Origin: Pseudanabaena minima
Lineage (GTDB): Bacteria > Cyanobacteriota > Cyanobacteriia > Pseudanabaenales > Pseudanabaenaceae
Reading direction: 5' to 3'
Assembly: GCF_051131155.1 (NCBI RefSeq)
Contig: NZ_CP159508.1
Coordinates: 2,666,001-2,730,000, forward strand
DNA: 64,000 nucleotides
Part shown: positions 1-9,550 of the stretch, in pieces
How positions within the stretch are numbered: the first letter of the stretch is position 1
How the letters are laid out: each line of letters starts with the position of its first letter
The notes under the pieces: model-generated
Told to the model about the DNA's origin: nothing
Database searches by the model: none
The model's input: the letters and a program-made list of their open reading frames with translations, nothing else
Program-made: the position numbers and the translations under genes

Positions 1-3000
1 TTGATGTCAATCGGCAAAATACCATTCTGCTCATTTGTCTATCATTAGCAGGCGCGATCGCTTTAGGTGTTTTCACGACTCAATATATTAATAAATCATT
101 ACGCCGTTTAACTTTGGCGAGTCAAGCCTTGGCAAATGGCGAATTAGATCGAGAAGTTCCCTCAACAACAATTGCGGAATTGAATATTCTCTCGCAATCC
201 TTTAATCAGATGGCGACACAGCTAAAACAGTCCTTTACAGAACTTGGCAAGATTAATGAAAACTTGGAATTGCGAATTCATCAGAGAGTAACAGAGTTAC
301 AGGAATCTGAAAATAAATTTAGAAATTTAGTTTCCAATTTTTCAGGCATTGTTTATCGTTGTAATTGCGATGCAGATTGGACAATGGTGTTCATTGGTGG
401 GGCGGTTATAGAGTTAACAGGCTATCTTGCTGAAGAATTTATCGCTAATCAAGTTCGTAGTTGGACAAGTATTATCTATCCTGAAGATCGTGAAACTGTA
501 AAAAGAATTATCAATGAAAGTTTAACTTGTCGGGAAGCCTTTATGTTGGAATATCGAATTATCGATGCCCAAGGTAACATTCGTTGGCTGTATGAGAAAG
601 GACAAGGATTATTTGCTAAAGATGATCAATTGCTATGGATAGATGGAGCGATTTTTGATATTAGCGATCGCAAACAAGTCGAATCAGAGCTTTTAGAACG
701 TGTACATTTATCAATTTTGATGGCAGAAATTGGTTCTGCTTCTACACAGCTAAACACATTAGAAGAAGTTCTCCAAGCCTTTGTCGAATCACTATGGCGA
801 CATATGAACGTCTCTTTTGTCCAGATTTGGACAATCAATGCTTTTGGAAATGATTTAAATTTACAAGTCAGCGCTGGAAACTATAACAAATTAGATAGCG
901 ATCGCCTTAGTAATCTCATTAGCAGAGAGCAAATATGGTCTATTACCCAAGGAAGGTTCCAACCGCTTTTAACTGATCAAATCGTGTCAGATTTGAGCGA
1001 ATCCGATCAATTGTGGTTGCAAGAGCAAGGAATTATTTCGCTGGTAGGACATCCACTCATTGTCAAAGGCAAAGTCATCGGTGTGATTCTGATGATTTCT
1101 CAGTTGCACTTAGAAACAGATATCCAGAGCATCGACTTGATCGCCAATGCGATCGCCATAGGTATTGATCATAAACAATCCGAAGAGCGACTGAGAGTGA
1201 CCAATGCTGAAATGAAAGCTTTATTTGCCGCAATGGATGAAGTGATCTTAGTACGCGATCGCATGGGGCGCGTACTCAAAATCCCTCAAACCCGTAGACA
1301 ATCAGTTTTTCAAGATGCTAGTAAAGTAATTGGCAAACTCCCTTCAGAATTATTTTCACCTGAGCAAGCTAGCCTCTTTGTAAGTTATGTGCAGCAGGTT
1401 TTAGAAACGCAGCAAACTTTAAATGTTGAGTACCTTCTCTCCTACACAGACCAACCGATTTGGTGGAATGCAAGTATCTCTCCCATTGATGCAGAGACCG
1501 TAGTTTGGGTTGCTCGTGATATTACAGAGAACAAAAAAGTCGAACAACAACTCAAACAGGCAAAACAAGCTGCTGAGGCTGCTAGCCAAGCCAAAGGTCA
1601 ATTTTTGGCAAGTATGAGTCACGAACTGCGAACACCATTAAACGCAATTTTAGGTTTCGCTCAACTAATGGTACGCGACACCTCACTGAAAGATAATCAT
1701 CGCTCCTATCTCAAAATCATTCATGACAGTGGCGAGCATCTATTGGAATTAATTAATGATGTTTTAGATATGTCAAAAATCGAATCGGGAAGGATTACGC
1801 TAAACATCACTAGCTTTGATCTGTGTCACCTCCTCGATACATTGGAAAAAATGTTTCGTCTTAAGGTGAGTGATAAGTCTCTGCAACTACTTTTTAGGCG
1901 GTCGCCTCAAGTCCCACAATGGATTAATACTGATGAAGGAAAACTTCGTCAGATCTTAATTAATTTATTAAGCAATGCCATTAAATTTACCAACCAAGGC
2001 TCAGTAATTCTATCCATTGACATAGATGTTAATGCTCCCCCAGAACCAAAGCCTCAATTAGAATCTCCAGTCCAAGAGAACACTTCAACTCCAACCATCT
2101 TAATATTTACTGTAGAAGATACTGGTGAAGGTATTCCTGCCAATTATCTAGGAAAAATCTTTGAAGCATTTGAACAAACGGAATTAGGCAGAAGAACTGC
2201 GGAAGGATCAGGGCTAGGATTGCCCATCAGTCTTAAATTTGCTCAATTTATGGGTGGTGAGATTACTGTCAGTAGTCAGTTGGGTGTAGGCAGCATTTTT
2301 AGAGTTTATCTTCCAGTTAATGTCTCATCATCTCCTGTGCCATTAAGGCAAACTAATGATCGCTATATTGTCGGTTTAGCTCCCCACCAGTCAGAATATC
2401 GACTTCTAGTTGTAGAGGATCGATGGGAAAGTCGGCAGTTACTAGTAAAAATACTAGAGGCAGTAGGATTTAAAGTCCGCGAAGCTGAAAATGGGGCTGA
2501 GGCGATCGCTATTTGGGAAGAATGGCAACCACATCTAATCTGGATGGATATGAGGATGCCAGTAATGGATGGCTATGAAGCAACACGCCAAATCAAATCC
2601 CATTTAAAGGGACAAGCCACTGTAATTATTGCCTTAACGGCGAGTGCCTTGGAAGAAGAAAAAGCAATAATCCTTTCGGCAGGCTGTGATGATTTTGTGC
2701 GTAAGCCTTTTCGAGAAGCACTTATTTTCGATAAATTAGCTCAATATTTAGGTGTAACCTACTTATATGAAGATGAAAGCAATCGCCAACTTACTGATAG
2801 AGATACAGATGCTCTAGAAACCTTAGCCGCTAATCTTCAAACCTATTTATTACAAATGCCTGAAAGCTGGATCAGGCAACTTCATTATGCAGCTACCCTC
2901 GCTGACAATGACTTAATTAATGAATTAATCAAATCTATACCAGAAAGTAATACCGTTTTAATTCATTCTTTAATCAGTCTTGTCGATAATTTTTGTTACA

Positions 3001-3041
3001 ATCAAATTATGAACTCATCACAGCAAGCATTTAACAAATAG
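1..3041 (+). CDS. Hybrid sensor histidine kinase, 5' end outside window
   Basis: The frame is open from base 3, so the true start and the sensor domain lie upstream. In order the visible part encodes a transmembrane helix (nt 20-80), a HAMP linker, a PAS domain, a GAF domain, a second PAS domain, a HisKA dimerisation domain with the phospho-accepting His in SMSHELRTPLN (codon at 1620), an ATPase domain (N box LLSNAIKFT, G boxes VEDTGEGIP and GSGLGLPIS) and a receiver domain with Asp in WMDMRMP (codon at 2547) and Lys in VRKPF. About 90 residues of unassigned sequence follow. It should autophosphorylate and pass phosphate to its own receiver. The GGDEF/EAL regulator starting 33 bases downstream is the likely partner. 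The signal sensed is unknown. Confidence 0.93.
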   Translation, partial: DVNRQNTILLICLSLAGAIALGVFTTQYINKSLRRLTLASQALANGELDREVPSTTIAELNILSQSFNQMATQLKQSFTELGKINENLELRIHQRVTELQESENKFRNLVSNFSGIVYRCNCDADWTMVFIGGAVIELTGYLAEEFIANQVRSWTSIIYPEDRETVKRIINESLTCREAFMLEYRIIDAQGNIRWLYEKGQGLFAKDDQLLWIDGAIFDISDRKQVESELLERVHLSILMAEIGSASTQLNTLEEVLQAFVESLWRHMNVSFVQIWTINAFGNDLNLQVSAGNYNKLDSDRLSNLISREQIWSITQGRFQPLLTDQIVSDLSESDQLWLQEQGIISLVGHPLIVKGKVIGVILMISQLHLETDIQSIDLIANAIAIGIDHKQSEERLRVTNAEMKALFAAMDEVILVRDRMGRVLKIPQTRRQSVFQDASKVIGKLPSELFSPEQASLFVSYVQQVLETQQTLNVEYLLSYTDQPIWWNASISPIDAETVVWVARDITENKKVEQQLKQAKQAAEAASQAKGQFLASMSHELRTPLNAILGFAQLMVRDTSLKDNHRSYLKIIHDSGEHLLELINDVLDMSKIESGRITLNITSFDLCHLLDTLEKMFRLKVSDKSLQLLFRRSPQVPQWINTDEGKLRQILINLLSNAIKFTNQGSVILSIDIDVNAPPEPKPQLESPVQENTSTPTILIFTVEDTGEGIPANYLGKIFEAFEQTELGRRTAEGSGLGLPISLKFAQFMGGEITVSSQLGVGSIFRVYLPVNVSSSPVPLRQTNDRYIVGLAPHQSEYRLLVVEDRWESRQLLVKILEAVGFKVREAENGAEAIAIWEEWQPHLIWMDMRMPVMDGYEATRQIKSHLKGQATVIIALTASALEEEKAIILSAGCDDFVRKPFREALIFDKLAQYLGVTYLYEDESNRQLTDRDTDALETLAANLQTYLLQMPESWIRQLHYAATLADNDLINELIKSIPESNTVLIHSLISLVDNFCYNQIMNSSQQAFNK

Positions 3042-3073
3042 TTAAACGATCGCCATATGGATACGGCTAAATA

Positions 3074-4870
3074 ATGACTAGAAATTATAGTGGCGATATA
3101 TTAATAGTCGATGACATGCCGAATAACTTGCGCTTTCTATCGACAACTTTGGCAGAGCAAGGCTATAAAGTTCGTAGCGTCACTGAAGGGTTAATGGCGC
3201 TGACTGTAGCCCAAGCTGCTAAGCCAGACTTAATTTTACTAGACATTATGATGCCCAATATCGATGGCTATGAAGTGTGTCAAAGACTAAAAGCCAACGA
3301 GCAAACCTGCGACATTCCTGTAATTTTCTTAAGTGCTTTGGATGAAGTCTTAGACAAAGTAAAAGCTTTTAGTGTTGGCGGCGTAGACTATATCACCAAA
3401 CCATTTCAGCTCGAAGAAGTCCTAGCTCGTATCCAAACCCATCTAAGTTTAAGAGCCGCTCAAAAGGAAATTAATCAACTAAATGCTGAACTCGAACAGC
3501 GTGTACGTCAGAGAACAGCCCAATTAGAACAGGAAATTACCGAGCGCTTACAAGTCCAAGAGCGATTATTGCATTTAGCTTTGCATGATGTGCTTACGGG
3601 ATTGCCTAATCGAACTTGGTTTATGAAACGCTTGGAGCAGTTATTGCAACAAGTCAACCAACAGTCAGGCTACCATTTTGCAGTTCTGTTCTTAGACTGC
3701 GATCGCTTTCAAGCAGTTAACGACTCTCTAGGACACTTAGTGGGTGATCAGCTATTGGTATCGATCGCTCGAAGAATCGAACTTTGCTTGCGTCCAGGCA
3801 CAATGCTTTGTCGTTTGGGAGGCGATGAGTTTGCCATCCTGCTGCAAGATGCCATTGGTGACTCTGATGCGATCAAAGTTGCCAATGGCATCTTGAATGA
3901 ATTAGCAGCACCCTTTCACATTTGTGAATATCAAGTATTTACAAATGTCAGTATTGGCATTGTCATGGGTAGTGATATTTATAAGCAACCCGAACATATT
4001 TTGCGTGATGCTGACACTGCCATGTATCGGGCTAAGGCAAATGGCAAAGCTTGCTATCAAATGTTTGAACAAACTATGCATAGCCGTGCACTGCATAACT
4101 TTCAATTAGAGTCCGATCTCAGACATGCCTTAGAACACCATGAATTGGTAGCTTATTATCAGCCGATTATTAATTTAGGTAATAACCAAATTGATTCTTT
4201 TGAGGCGTTAGTGCGGTGGAATCATCCAGAAAAAGGACTAATTAATCCAATTAAGTTTATTCCGATCGCTGAAGAGACAGGACTAGTAATAGCGATCGAC
4301 TTATTTGTCTTACAACAAGCCTGTCAGCAGTTGCGTATTTGGCGGGACGAAGGCATTTCTAATGCGTCCTTAACGATGAATGTTAATCTTTCTGTAAAGC
4401 ATTTTATGAGTTTTGATTTGCTAAAGCAGATTGATCAAGTTCTTCGGGAAACAGGAATTGCTGGAAATTCTTTAAGATTAGAAATCACTGAAAGCGACAT
4501 TATGGAGAATGCTGAATTTGCTGGCAAAATTATCTCCCAACTACGCGATCGGCAGATTCAACTGAGCATTGATGATTTTGGTACGGGCTATTCTTCGTTG
4601 AGTTATTTGCATAGACTCCCAATTGATCATCTCAAAATTGATCGCTCCTTTGTGATGAGAATTGGCAAAAATGGTAAAAACACTGAAATTATTAAAGCGA
4701 TTATTGCGCTCGCGAAGAGTTTGGGCATGTTTACGATCGCGGAAGGCGTAGAAACTCAAGATCAGCTCGATCAGATCCGCGAATTAAATTGTGAGTTTTG
4801 CCAAGGATATTTATTCTCTAGACCCGTTGAGGCTGATGCCGCCAGAAAGTTATTGATTACAGGTTTTTAA
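3074..4870 (+). CDS. REC-GGDEF-EAL response regulator (cyclic-di-GMP turnover)
   Basis: The 598-residue protein has an N-terminal receiver domain (residues 1-125, Asp in LILLDIMMPNIDGY, Lys in YITKPF), a coiled-coil linker with repeated Gln/Glu/Arg, a GGDEF domain (motif RLGGDEFAILL intact, residues ~175-330) and an EAL domain (FEALVRWNHP, NVNLSVKHF, LEITESD, IDDFGTGYSSL, AEGVET; residues ~345-595). Both catalytic signatures look intact, so it may make or break c-di-GMP. The inhibitory RxxD site normally five residues before GGDEF reads RPGT, so product inhibition at that site is probably absent. It lies directly behind the hybrid kinase and is probably co-transcribed with it. Confidence 0.93.
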   Translation: MTRNYSGDILIVDDMPNNLRFLSTTLAEQGYKVRSVTEGLMALTVAQAAKPDLILLDIMMPNIDGYEVCQRLKANEQTCDIPVIFLSALDEVLDKVKAFSVGGVDYITKPFQLEEVLARIQTHLSLRAAQKEINQLNAELEQRVRQRTAQLEQEITERLQVQERLLHLALHDVLTGLPNRTWFMKRLEQLLQQVNQQSGYHFAVLFLDCDRFQAVNDSLGHLVGDQLLVSIARRIELCLRPGTMLCRLGGDEFAILLQDAIGDSDAIKVANGILNELAAPFHICEYQVFTNVSIGIVMGSDIYKQPEHILRDADTAMYRAKANGKACYQMFEQTMHSRALHNFQLESDLRHALEHHELVAYYQPIINLGNNQIDSFEALVRWNHPEKGLINPIKFIPIAEETGLVIAIDLFVLQQACQQLRIWRDEGISNASLTMNVNLSVKHFMSFDLLKQIDQVLRETGIAGNSLRLEITESDIMENAEFAGKIISQLRDRQIQLSIDDFGTGYSSLSYLHRLPIDHLKIDRSFVMRIGKNGKNTEIIKAIIALAKSLGMFTIAEGVETQDQLDQIRELNCEFCQGYLFSRPVEADAARKLLITGF

Positions 4871-4914
4871 TTTATATCTGTCACCGTAATCTTCCAAGGG
4901 TTTAGATTCAAGAA

Positions 4915-4973
4915 AATCCTCGATTAAGATTAAAAGTGCTGCTTTGCAGCACTTTTAATCTTAATCGAGGATT
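4915..4973. repeat. Long palindrome, GCTTTGC core
   Basis: Two 26-base arms pair perfectly around GCTTTGC, giving a 28-bp stem with a TTT loop. The hairpin ends four bases before the ATG of the TrkA-like gene, so it would sit in that gene's 5' leader. It may also act as terminator for the upstream pair, but no T-tract follows. Confidence 0.85.
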
Positions 4974-4977
4974 CACA

Positions 4978-5655
4978 ATGTACATTCTCATTGGTGGTGC
5001 AGGAATGATGGGCTTAGACCTAGCAAAAACCCTACTTAATATGGGACACACGATCGCTGTTATCGATACCGATCCGATGGCATGTCAATATGCCCGTGAA
5101 AAAATTGGGATGATGGCTTTTGAAGGTAGTGCCGTCAACACAACTGTATTGTTAGAAGCAGGAATTCGCAAATGTCACACTTTTATTGCAACTCTGCGCG
5201 AAGATGCCCTTAATCTCGCTATGGTCACCCTTTCCAAGCATTACGGGGTATCACAAATCATGGTAAGAATGAGCGATCGCGACTTTGCTGAACCCTATGA
5301 ACTGGCTGGAGCAACACATATTATCGGCACATCCGAGTTAGCGATTTCACGGATTATCAATGCGATCGAATATCCTCAAGTTGATGCGATGATGCACTTT
5401 GAGCAAGGTCAAGTGGAAGTAATCAAGCTATCCATTCCACAGTTATGCTCAATTGTAAATCGCACCGTTGCCGAAATTGCTCAAAATCCGCACTTCCCCT
5501 CAGGCACTCTGATCATTGGCTATCAAGCCCATCCCCATGAAGATTTAATCGTTCCCAATGGCAGCACCATGCTGGAAGGAGGCTCTACAATTTTAGTAGT
5601 CACTAAACCGAGTCTTGTCAAACAACTGCTGGCTTTTATGGGTTTATGTTCCTAG
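4978..5655 (+). CDS. TrkA/RCK-type nucleotide-gated potassium channel or transporter regulatory subunit
   Basis: A soluble 225-residue protein. An N-terminal Rossmann fold (TrkA-N) has the nucleotide loop GGAGMMGLDLA and an acidic strand end in VIDTDP. A C-terminal TrkA-C-like domain covers about residues 140-225. Members bind NAD(H) or ATP and gate K+ or Na+ transport at the membrane. I place the start at 4978 because an upstream in-frame start (4936) lies inside the palindrome. No channel subunit is adjacent; the nearest membrane partner is the convergent CPA1 antiporter, whose stop codon overlaps this one. Confidence 0.85.
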   Translation: MYILIGGAGMMGLDLAKTLLNMGHTIAVIDTDPMACQYAREKIGMMAFEGSAVNTTVLLEAGIRKCHTFIATLREDALNLAMVTLSKHYGVSQIMVRMSDRDFAEPYELAGATHIIGTSELAISRIINAIEYPQVDAMMHFEQGQVEVIKLSIPQLCSIVNRTVAEIAQNPHFPSGTLIIGYQAHPHEDLIVPNGSTMLEGGSTILVVTKPSLVKQLLAFMGLCS

Positions 5656-7274
5656 TCATCTTTCAAAGATAAAAGTTTCTCGTTGAGTATCTTGAGATAA
5701 GCTTGACCAGCATCATCAGATAGCAACCCTTTACGGAGCGCATCGTTGATCGCCACTTTTTCGGCAAGGTAAAGTCGGCGATGGATTCCCCATAAATGTT
5801 GCTGATCTTCGTCGTTGTCTAAATCAGCGATCGCCGTTTGATTATACAGATCTCGCAGTTCATGCTCTGAGGATGCAATTCTTGCCTGGTAGCTGGCAAA
5901 TAATTCTTCGTATAGAGATTTTGGAAGACTCCCTGACTCCAGCAAACTCGCTAGTTCCCTTTGAGCAGCCTTTGAGGCGATGAGATTTAGTTGCAAAGAT
6001 TCGATTTGCTGTTTAGTGGGTGATGGCTGCGATAAATTTAACCTTTTCACTAGCCAAGATAGACTTAGCCCTTGTCCCACTAATGACAGTAGCACTGTAC
6101 TAAAAACTAGAGTAATCACTTGCATTCGCTCTGGCAAACCAAAGGGTAAACTCAAAGTGAGTGCCATCGATAGTGAACCTTTGACATTTCCTAAAATCAA
6201 GACATGTTGCCACCGCAGAGGAATAGGACGATCAAAGAAACTGAGTAAGTATAGTAATGGATAGATTGCCACAACTCTCCCAATTTGATATGCGAGAATT
6301 GCGAATAGTGCGGCTGGAGCAGTGTTATATAGGCTCTCAGGATTAACTTCAATCCCCACAAGTAAAAATATAAAAGTGTTTGCGCCAAAGGCGGCATATT
6401 CCCAAAAATTGACCAAACTCACTTCCGTGGGAGCCGAGGTTTGGCGAAATCCCAGATTCCCAATTACTAATCCTGCAATCATCACCGCGATCGCACTGGA
6501 AACTCCTATAGCCTGCCCAATCTGGAAAGTCCCTAACGCTACTGCAACCGTTAATAAAATATTACTCAGTGCATCATCTAACTGCTGAAACAGACCCACA
6601 CAGAGATATCCCAGACCCAACCCCAAAATGCTACCACCAACAAAGGCAATAAAAATTTGTTGAACTCCTTCGCCAATAGTGAATGAACCCTTAGTAAAAA
6701 TTGTGGTGATTATACTGAGTAAAACTAAGGCAATTCCATCATTAAAAAGGCTTTCCCCCTCGACAATGGTGGCAAGTGGTCGCGGTACAGTCACATTTCT
6801 AAAAGCGACAATCACCGAAACCGTGTCCGTAATCGTTAAGATCACTCCCACGGCACAGGCTGTAATCCATGCGAGGTTAATCCCAAACTTGAGTAATGTC
6901 GCCGTGATCGTTGCAGATAGAATTACTCCAGGACCAGCTAGTAGCAAAATTGGCTTAATCGTGCTGCGAAGACGACTGATATCGGTATTTATTGAAGCTT
7001 CAAAAATTAAAATCGGCAGAAATAGATTTAAAATCACCTCAGGATTTAAACCAATGGAAGCAGGCAATATCTGTTTGGGAATCGCTAAGCCTGCTAACAC
7101 TAAACCAACGACATAGGAAATCCGTAAGCGTCTAGTAATCAAAGCAACGGCTGTGGCTACGATCAGCAGAATGATTAATGTGCTTACTAGTCCCGTAAAT
7201 TCACTGGTAGTTGTTGTAACGGTCGGCTCCACTACAGGGCTAGTTAAAGTATTAATAAAAAGATAACGAATCAC
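5652..7274 (-). CDS. CPA1-family Na+(K+)/H+ antiporter
   Basis: A 540-residue integral membrane protein with about twelve hydrophobic segments followed by a ~140-residue charged cytoplasmic tail. The signature of the family is present: TDTVSVIVAF followed by VEGESLFNDGIALVL, where the Asn-Asp pair carries the transported ion. It would exchange protons for sodium or potassium at the plasma or thylakoid membrane and serve pH and salt homeostasis. The start codon is GTG. It converges with the TrkA-like gene, the stop codons sharing four bases (5652-5655). Na+ versus K+ preference cannot be read from sequence. Confidence 0.9.
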   Translation of the reverse strand: MIRYLFINTLTSPVVEPTVTTTTSEFTGLVSTLIILLIVATAVALITRRLRISYVVGLVLAGLAIPKQILPASIGLNPEVILNLFLPILIFEASINTDISRLRSTIKPILLLAGPGVILSATITATLLKFGINLAWITACAVGVILTITDTVSVIVAFRNVTVPRPLATIVEGESLFNDGIALVLLSIITTIFTKGSFTIGEGVQQIFIAFVGGSILGLGLGYLCVGLFQQLDDALSNILLTVAVALGTFQIGQAIGVSSAIAVMIAGLVIGNLGFRQTSAPTEVSLVNFWEYAAFGANTFIFLLVGIEVNPESLYNTAPAALFAILAYQIGRVVAIYPLLYLLSFFDRPIPLRWQHVLILGNVKGSLSMALTLSLPFGLPERMQVITLVFSTVLLSLVGQGLSLSWLVKRLNLSQPSPTKQQIESLQLNLIASKAAQRELASLLESGSLPKSLYEELFASYQARIASSEHELRDLYNQTAIADLDNDEDQQHLWGIHRRLYLAEKVAINDALRKGLLSDDAGQAYLKILNEKLLSLKDD

Positions 7275-7338
7275 AATATTTGAAGGATTTGAGGAATATA
7301 TGATGCAAAACTACAACACTTTGGGTTTCAGTAAAAAA

Positions 7339-7389
7339 CAATATTTTTATTAAAAGTGTTGCTTAGCAACACTTTTAATAAAAATATTG
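7339..7389. repeat. Long palindrome, GCTTAGC core
   Basis: Arms of 24 bases pair perfectly around a loop within GCTTAGC. The inner part (TAAAAGTGTTGC) matches that of the palindromes at 4915 and 16071. It lies upstream of the minus-strand antiporter and downstream of no obvious plus-strand gene. Confidence 0.85.
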
Positions 7390-7449
7390 GGGTTTGTTTT
7401 ACATCTGAAATATTTTAAGAACCCGTTGTTTGTGGCGCGACAATTTAAA

Positions 7450-7506
7450 TAAGGAACCGATTTTGGATGGCGCGGCGAAGCCGCGCCATCCAAAATCGGT
7501 TCCTTA
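7450..7506. repeat. Long palindrome, GCGAAGC core
   Basis: A 27-bp perfect stem with loop GAA, GC-rich in the middle (GGCGCGGC). It lies just downstream of the minus-strand FHA-flavoprotein gene and could end its transcript, though it lacks a clean T-run. Confidence 0.85.
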
Positions 7507-7530
7507 CTTTACAACGCAGCCCTAACCACT

Positions 7531-9537
7531 TTAAGGTAACTGATTTTTCACCCATTTCACCCATTGCGAAAACGATCGCCAGCCATTGAGATTATGCAAC
7601 TGGGGAGCGCGAGCCGCAGCTAAACTATCAACCGATCGCAGTGCTGCAAATTGTAAACCTAAAAAGCTATCGACAGCGGCATAGGAATTCCCAAGCGTTG
7701 CGGCTCCCGATGCATAGACTCTACCATCATCATTACGAAGCTCAGCAATCTCAAAGTCATTGGTCACATTTAATCTCCCCAAAGCATTGATCGGTATTTG
7801 ATAGCAATCAAGCAAATCGGCATAAATTGGATTAGTTTGTACCTTCGCATCTAAACCTGTGGCATCAATAATAAAGTCGGCTGTTAATTGCAAGATTCCT
7901 TCCATTTGGTGCGGACGGATATAGGTAGCAGTACGCCGATCTGGGAGCTGTTCCACCTTTTCGACTGCCCCAAAGGTAATTTGATACCAACCTTCATTCA
8001 AGCCCGTTTGCACAATCTGTTTCCAGTCATGGCGATCAGCCGTAGTTGTGCCGCCCCAATCTTTGAGCAAAGTTTGTCGAGTCTGCGGATCAGCCTCTTC
8101 AAGAACAGCACGCAAATCCCCACCCCAACAAGCCTTGGGCCAGTTAAAAGGTTGAAATTCGTAATGGTTTTCAACAGGACGTTGAGCATGACCGTAACTA
8201 TTGCCTTGCGCTTTCGGCGATCGCATCAGGTGCAAGAGATTGATTTTTTGCTGTGGCGATCGCTGGCGCACTTCATAAATACGCTGCACGATTCGCGAAG
8301 CTACAATTCCACGTCCACGGATTAATACCGTACCGCCATGACTTTCTAGATGTTGATAAATATGCTCATGCTCCTCATAGCCATTAACCACGGCACGAAA
8401 GTCTTCTGTCTGACTCCGATAAGCTTGTAGATCTGGCAAAAACTGAATGGCAGCATAACCCATCGCTAAATGCAGATACTTAGCAACCAAAAAAGCATGA
8501 TGCCCCTGCCCCATTGAATAGGCGATCGCATAGCGTCCATCATTGGTTTTCCGTAGCGATCGCACCCGCCCATAACGATAGATCTTGTCCCAACCAATAC
8601 GACTAGCCTCTCGATCAATCGAATCGAAGACATTGCCAGATCTAGGTGTATAGGTTTCCGCGAAATCAGGTTCCGCAAACACCTGCCAAAGGTATTTGCA
8701 GGTCTGATTAATCTTGCCGCGAGTAAAATCATGCCAAGCCTCACGCCATGCATAACTAGGAAAGCCCCAAATATTATCTGGACAAGAATCAGAATTAGAG
8801 CGTAACCTCTCATATAGAGGAATCTGTGAATTGAGACAGAGCCGTTTATACCGCGCATAGGGTTGAGGCTCCAAGCCTAACGCTATAATTTGATCAGCAG
8901 CTACACCAAAAATCCGTAGATAATCCACCCAAATATAACTTCCCAATCCTCCCCCGATCGCTCCATAAGTCGTTTCATGCACTGGCAGCCCTGTCCGATG
9001 TAGCGACTGCACTTCCACTACTGGCAATTGAAAGAAGTCTGGAGGGAAATGAGAAGAACTAGCTAAACTCGGCTGAGTAGCATTTGCTTGAGGTAAACCT
9101 GTTTCGGGATTAAATAAAATCGTGGGATTTGCGGATGATGATTTAACAGTGTTATTTGGCGATCCTGTAGTAGTTGATTGACTGATCGCAGGCAAATCAA
9201 AGGCGATCGCTATTTCATATCGTCCAATCGTCAGGCGATCGCCAGTGGCTAGCACCTTGCGAAGCTCCATTCCTCGCCCAACCAATGCACCATTAACTAA
9301 GATTCCATTAGTACTATTTTGATCGATAACTACTACATTTTCCTGCTCACAAATTAGCAGCGCATGGTATCGAGACACTGAGCGATCGCCTAATATCACC
9401 TGTGCGACTTGATTTCCATCTAGATGCTCTGGCAATGAATTTACATCTTTACCAATGGCGATCGGTAAATTCAGTTGCAAAGATTGCGGCTGATTGGTTG
9501 TTATTTCTAACCAACTTAATTGAACAGAAATCTGCAT
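7531..9537 (-). CDS. FHA domain fused to FAD/NAD(P)-binding oxidoreductase-like protein
   Basis: About 668 residues. The first ~115 form an FHA phosphopeptide-binding domain (DRSVSRYHALL, NSTNGILVNG, TGDRLTIGRYEI). After a Ser/Thr/Pro-rich linker, residues ~175-640 look like a two-nucleotide flavoprotein: Rossmann loop YGAIGGGLGSY, a second loop VLIRGRGIVASR, the FAD-type stretch FIIDATGLDAK and a terminal YASGAATLGNSYAA. The likely role is an oxidoreductase recruited to or controlled by Ser/Thr-phosphorylated partners; the substrate is unknown. I chose ATG 9537; a TTG at 9546 is the alternative. It follows the FHA-zinc ribbon gene by 13 bases, an apparent operon. Confidence 0.75.
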   Translation of the reverse strand: MQISVQLSWLEITTNQPQSLQLNLPIAIGKDVNSLPEHLDGNQVAQVILGDRSVSRYHALLICEQENVVVIDQNSTNGILVNGALVGRGMELRKVLATGDRLTIGRYEIAIAFDLPAISQSTTTGSPNNTVKSSSANPTILFNPETGLPQANATQPSLASSSHFPPDFFQLPVVEVQSLHRTGLPVHETTYGAIGGGLGSYIWVDYLRIFGVAADQIIALGLEPQPYARYKRLCLNSQIPLYERLRSNSDSCPDNIWGFPSYAWREAWHDFTRGKINQTCKYLWQVFAEPDFAETYTPRSGNVFDSIDREASRIGWDKIYRYGRVRSLRKTNDGRYAIAYSMGQGHHAFLVAKYLHLAMGYAAIQFLPDLQAYRSQTEDFRAVVNGYEEHEHIYQHLESHGGTVLIRGRGIVASRIVQRIYEVRQRSPQQKINLLHLMRSPKAQGNSYGHAQRPVENHYEFQPFNWPKACWGGDLRAVLEEADPQTRQTLLKDWGGTTTADRHDWKQIVQTGLNEGWYQITFGAVEKVEQLPDRRTATYIRPHQMEGILQLTADFIIDATGLDAKVQTNPIYADLLDCYQIPINALGRLNVTNDFEIAELRNDDGRVYASGAATLGNSYAAVDSFLGLQFAALRSVDSLAAARAPQLHNLNGWRSFSQWVKWVKNQLP

Positions 9538-9550
9538 AGGTTTCAAATCT

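Noticed and set aside
3902..4109. Open frames on both strands inside the GGDEF-EAL gene
   Set aside because: They are shadows of a gene with clear domains; the same holds for similar frames inside yidC, clpC, rpoD and leuS.
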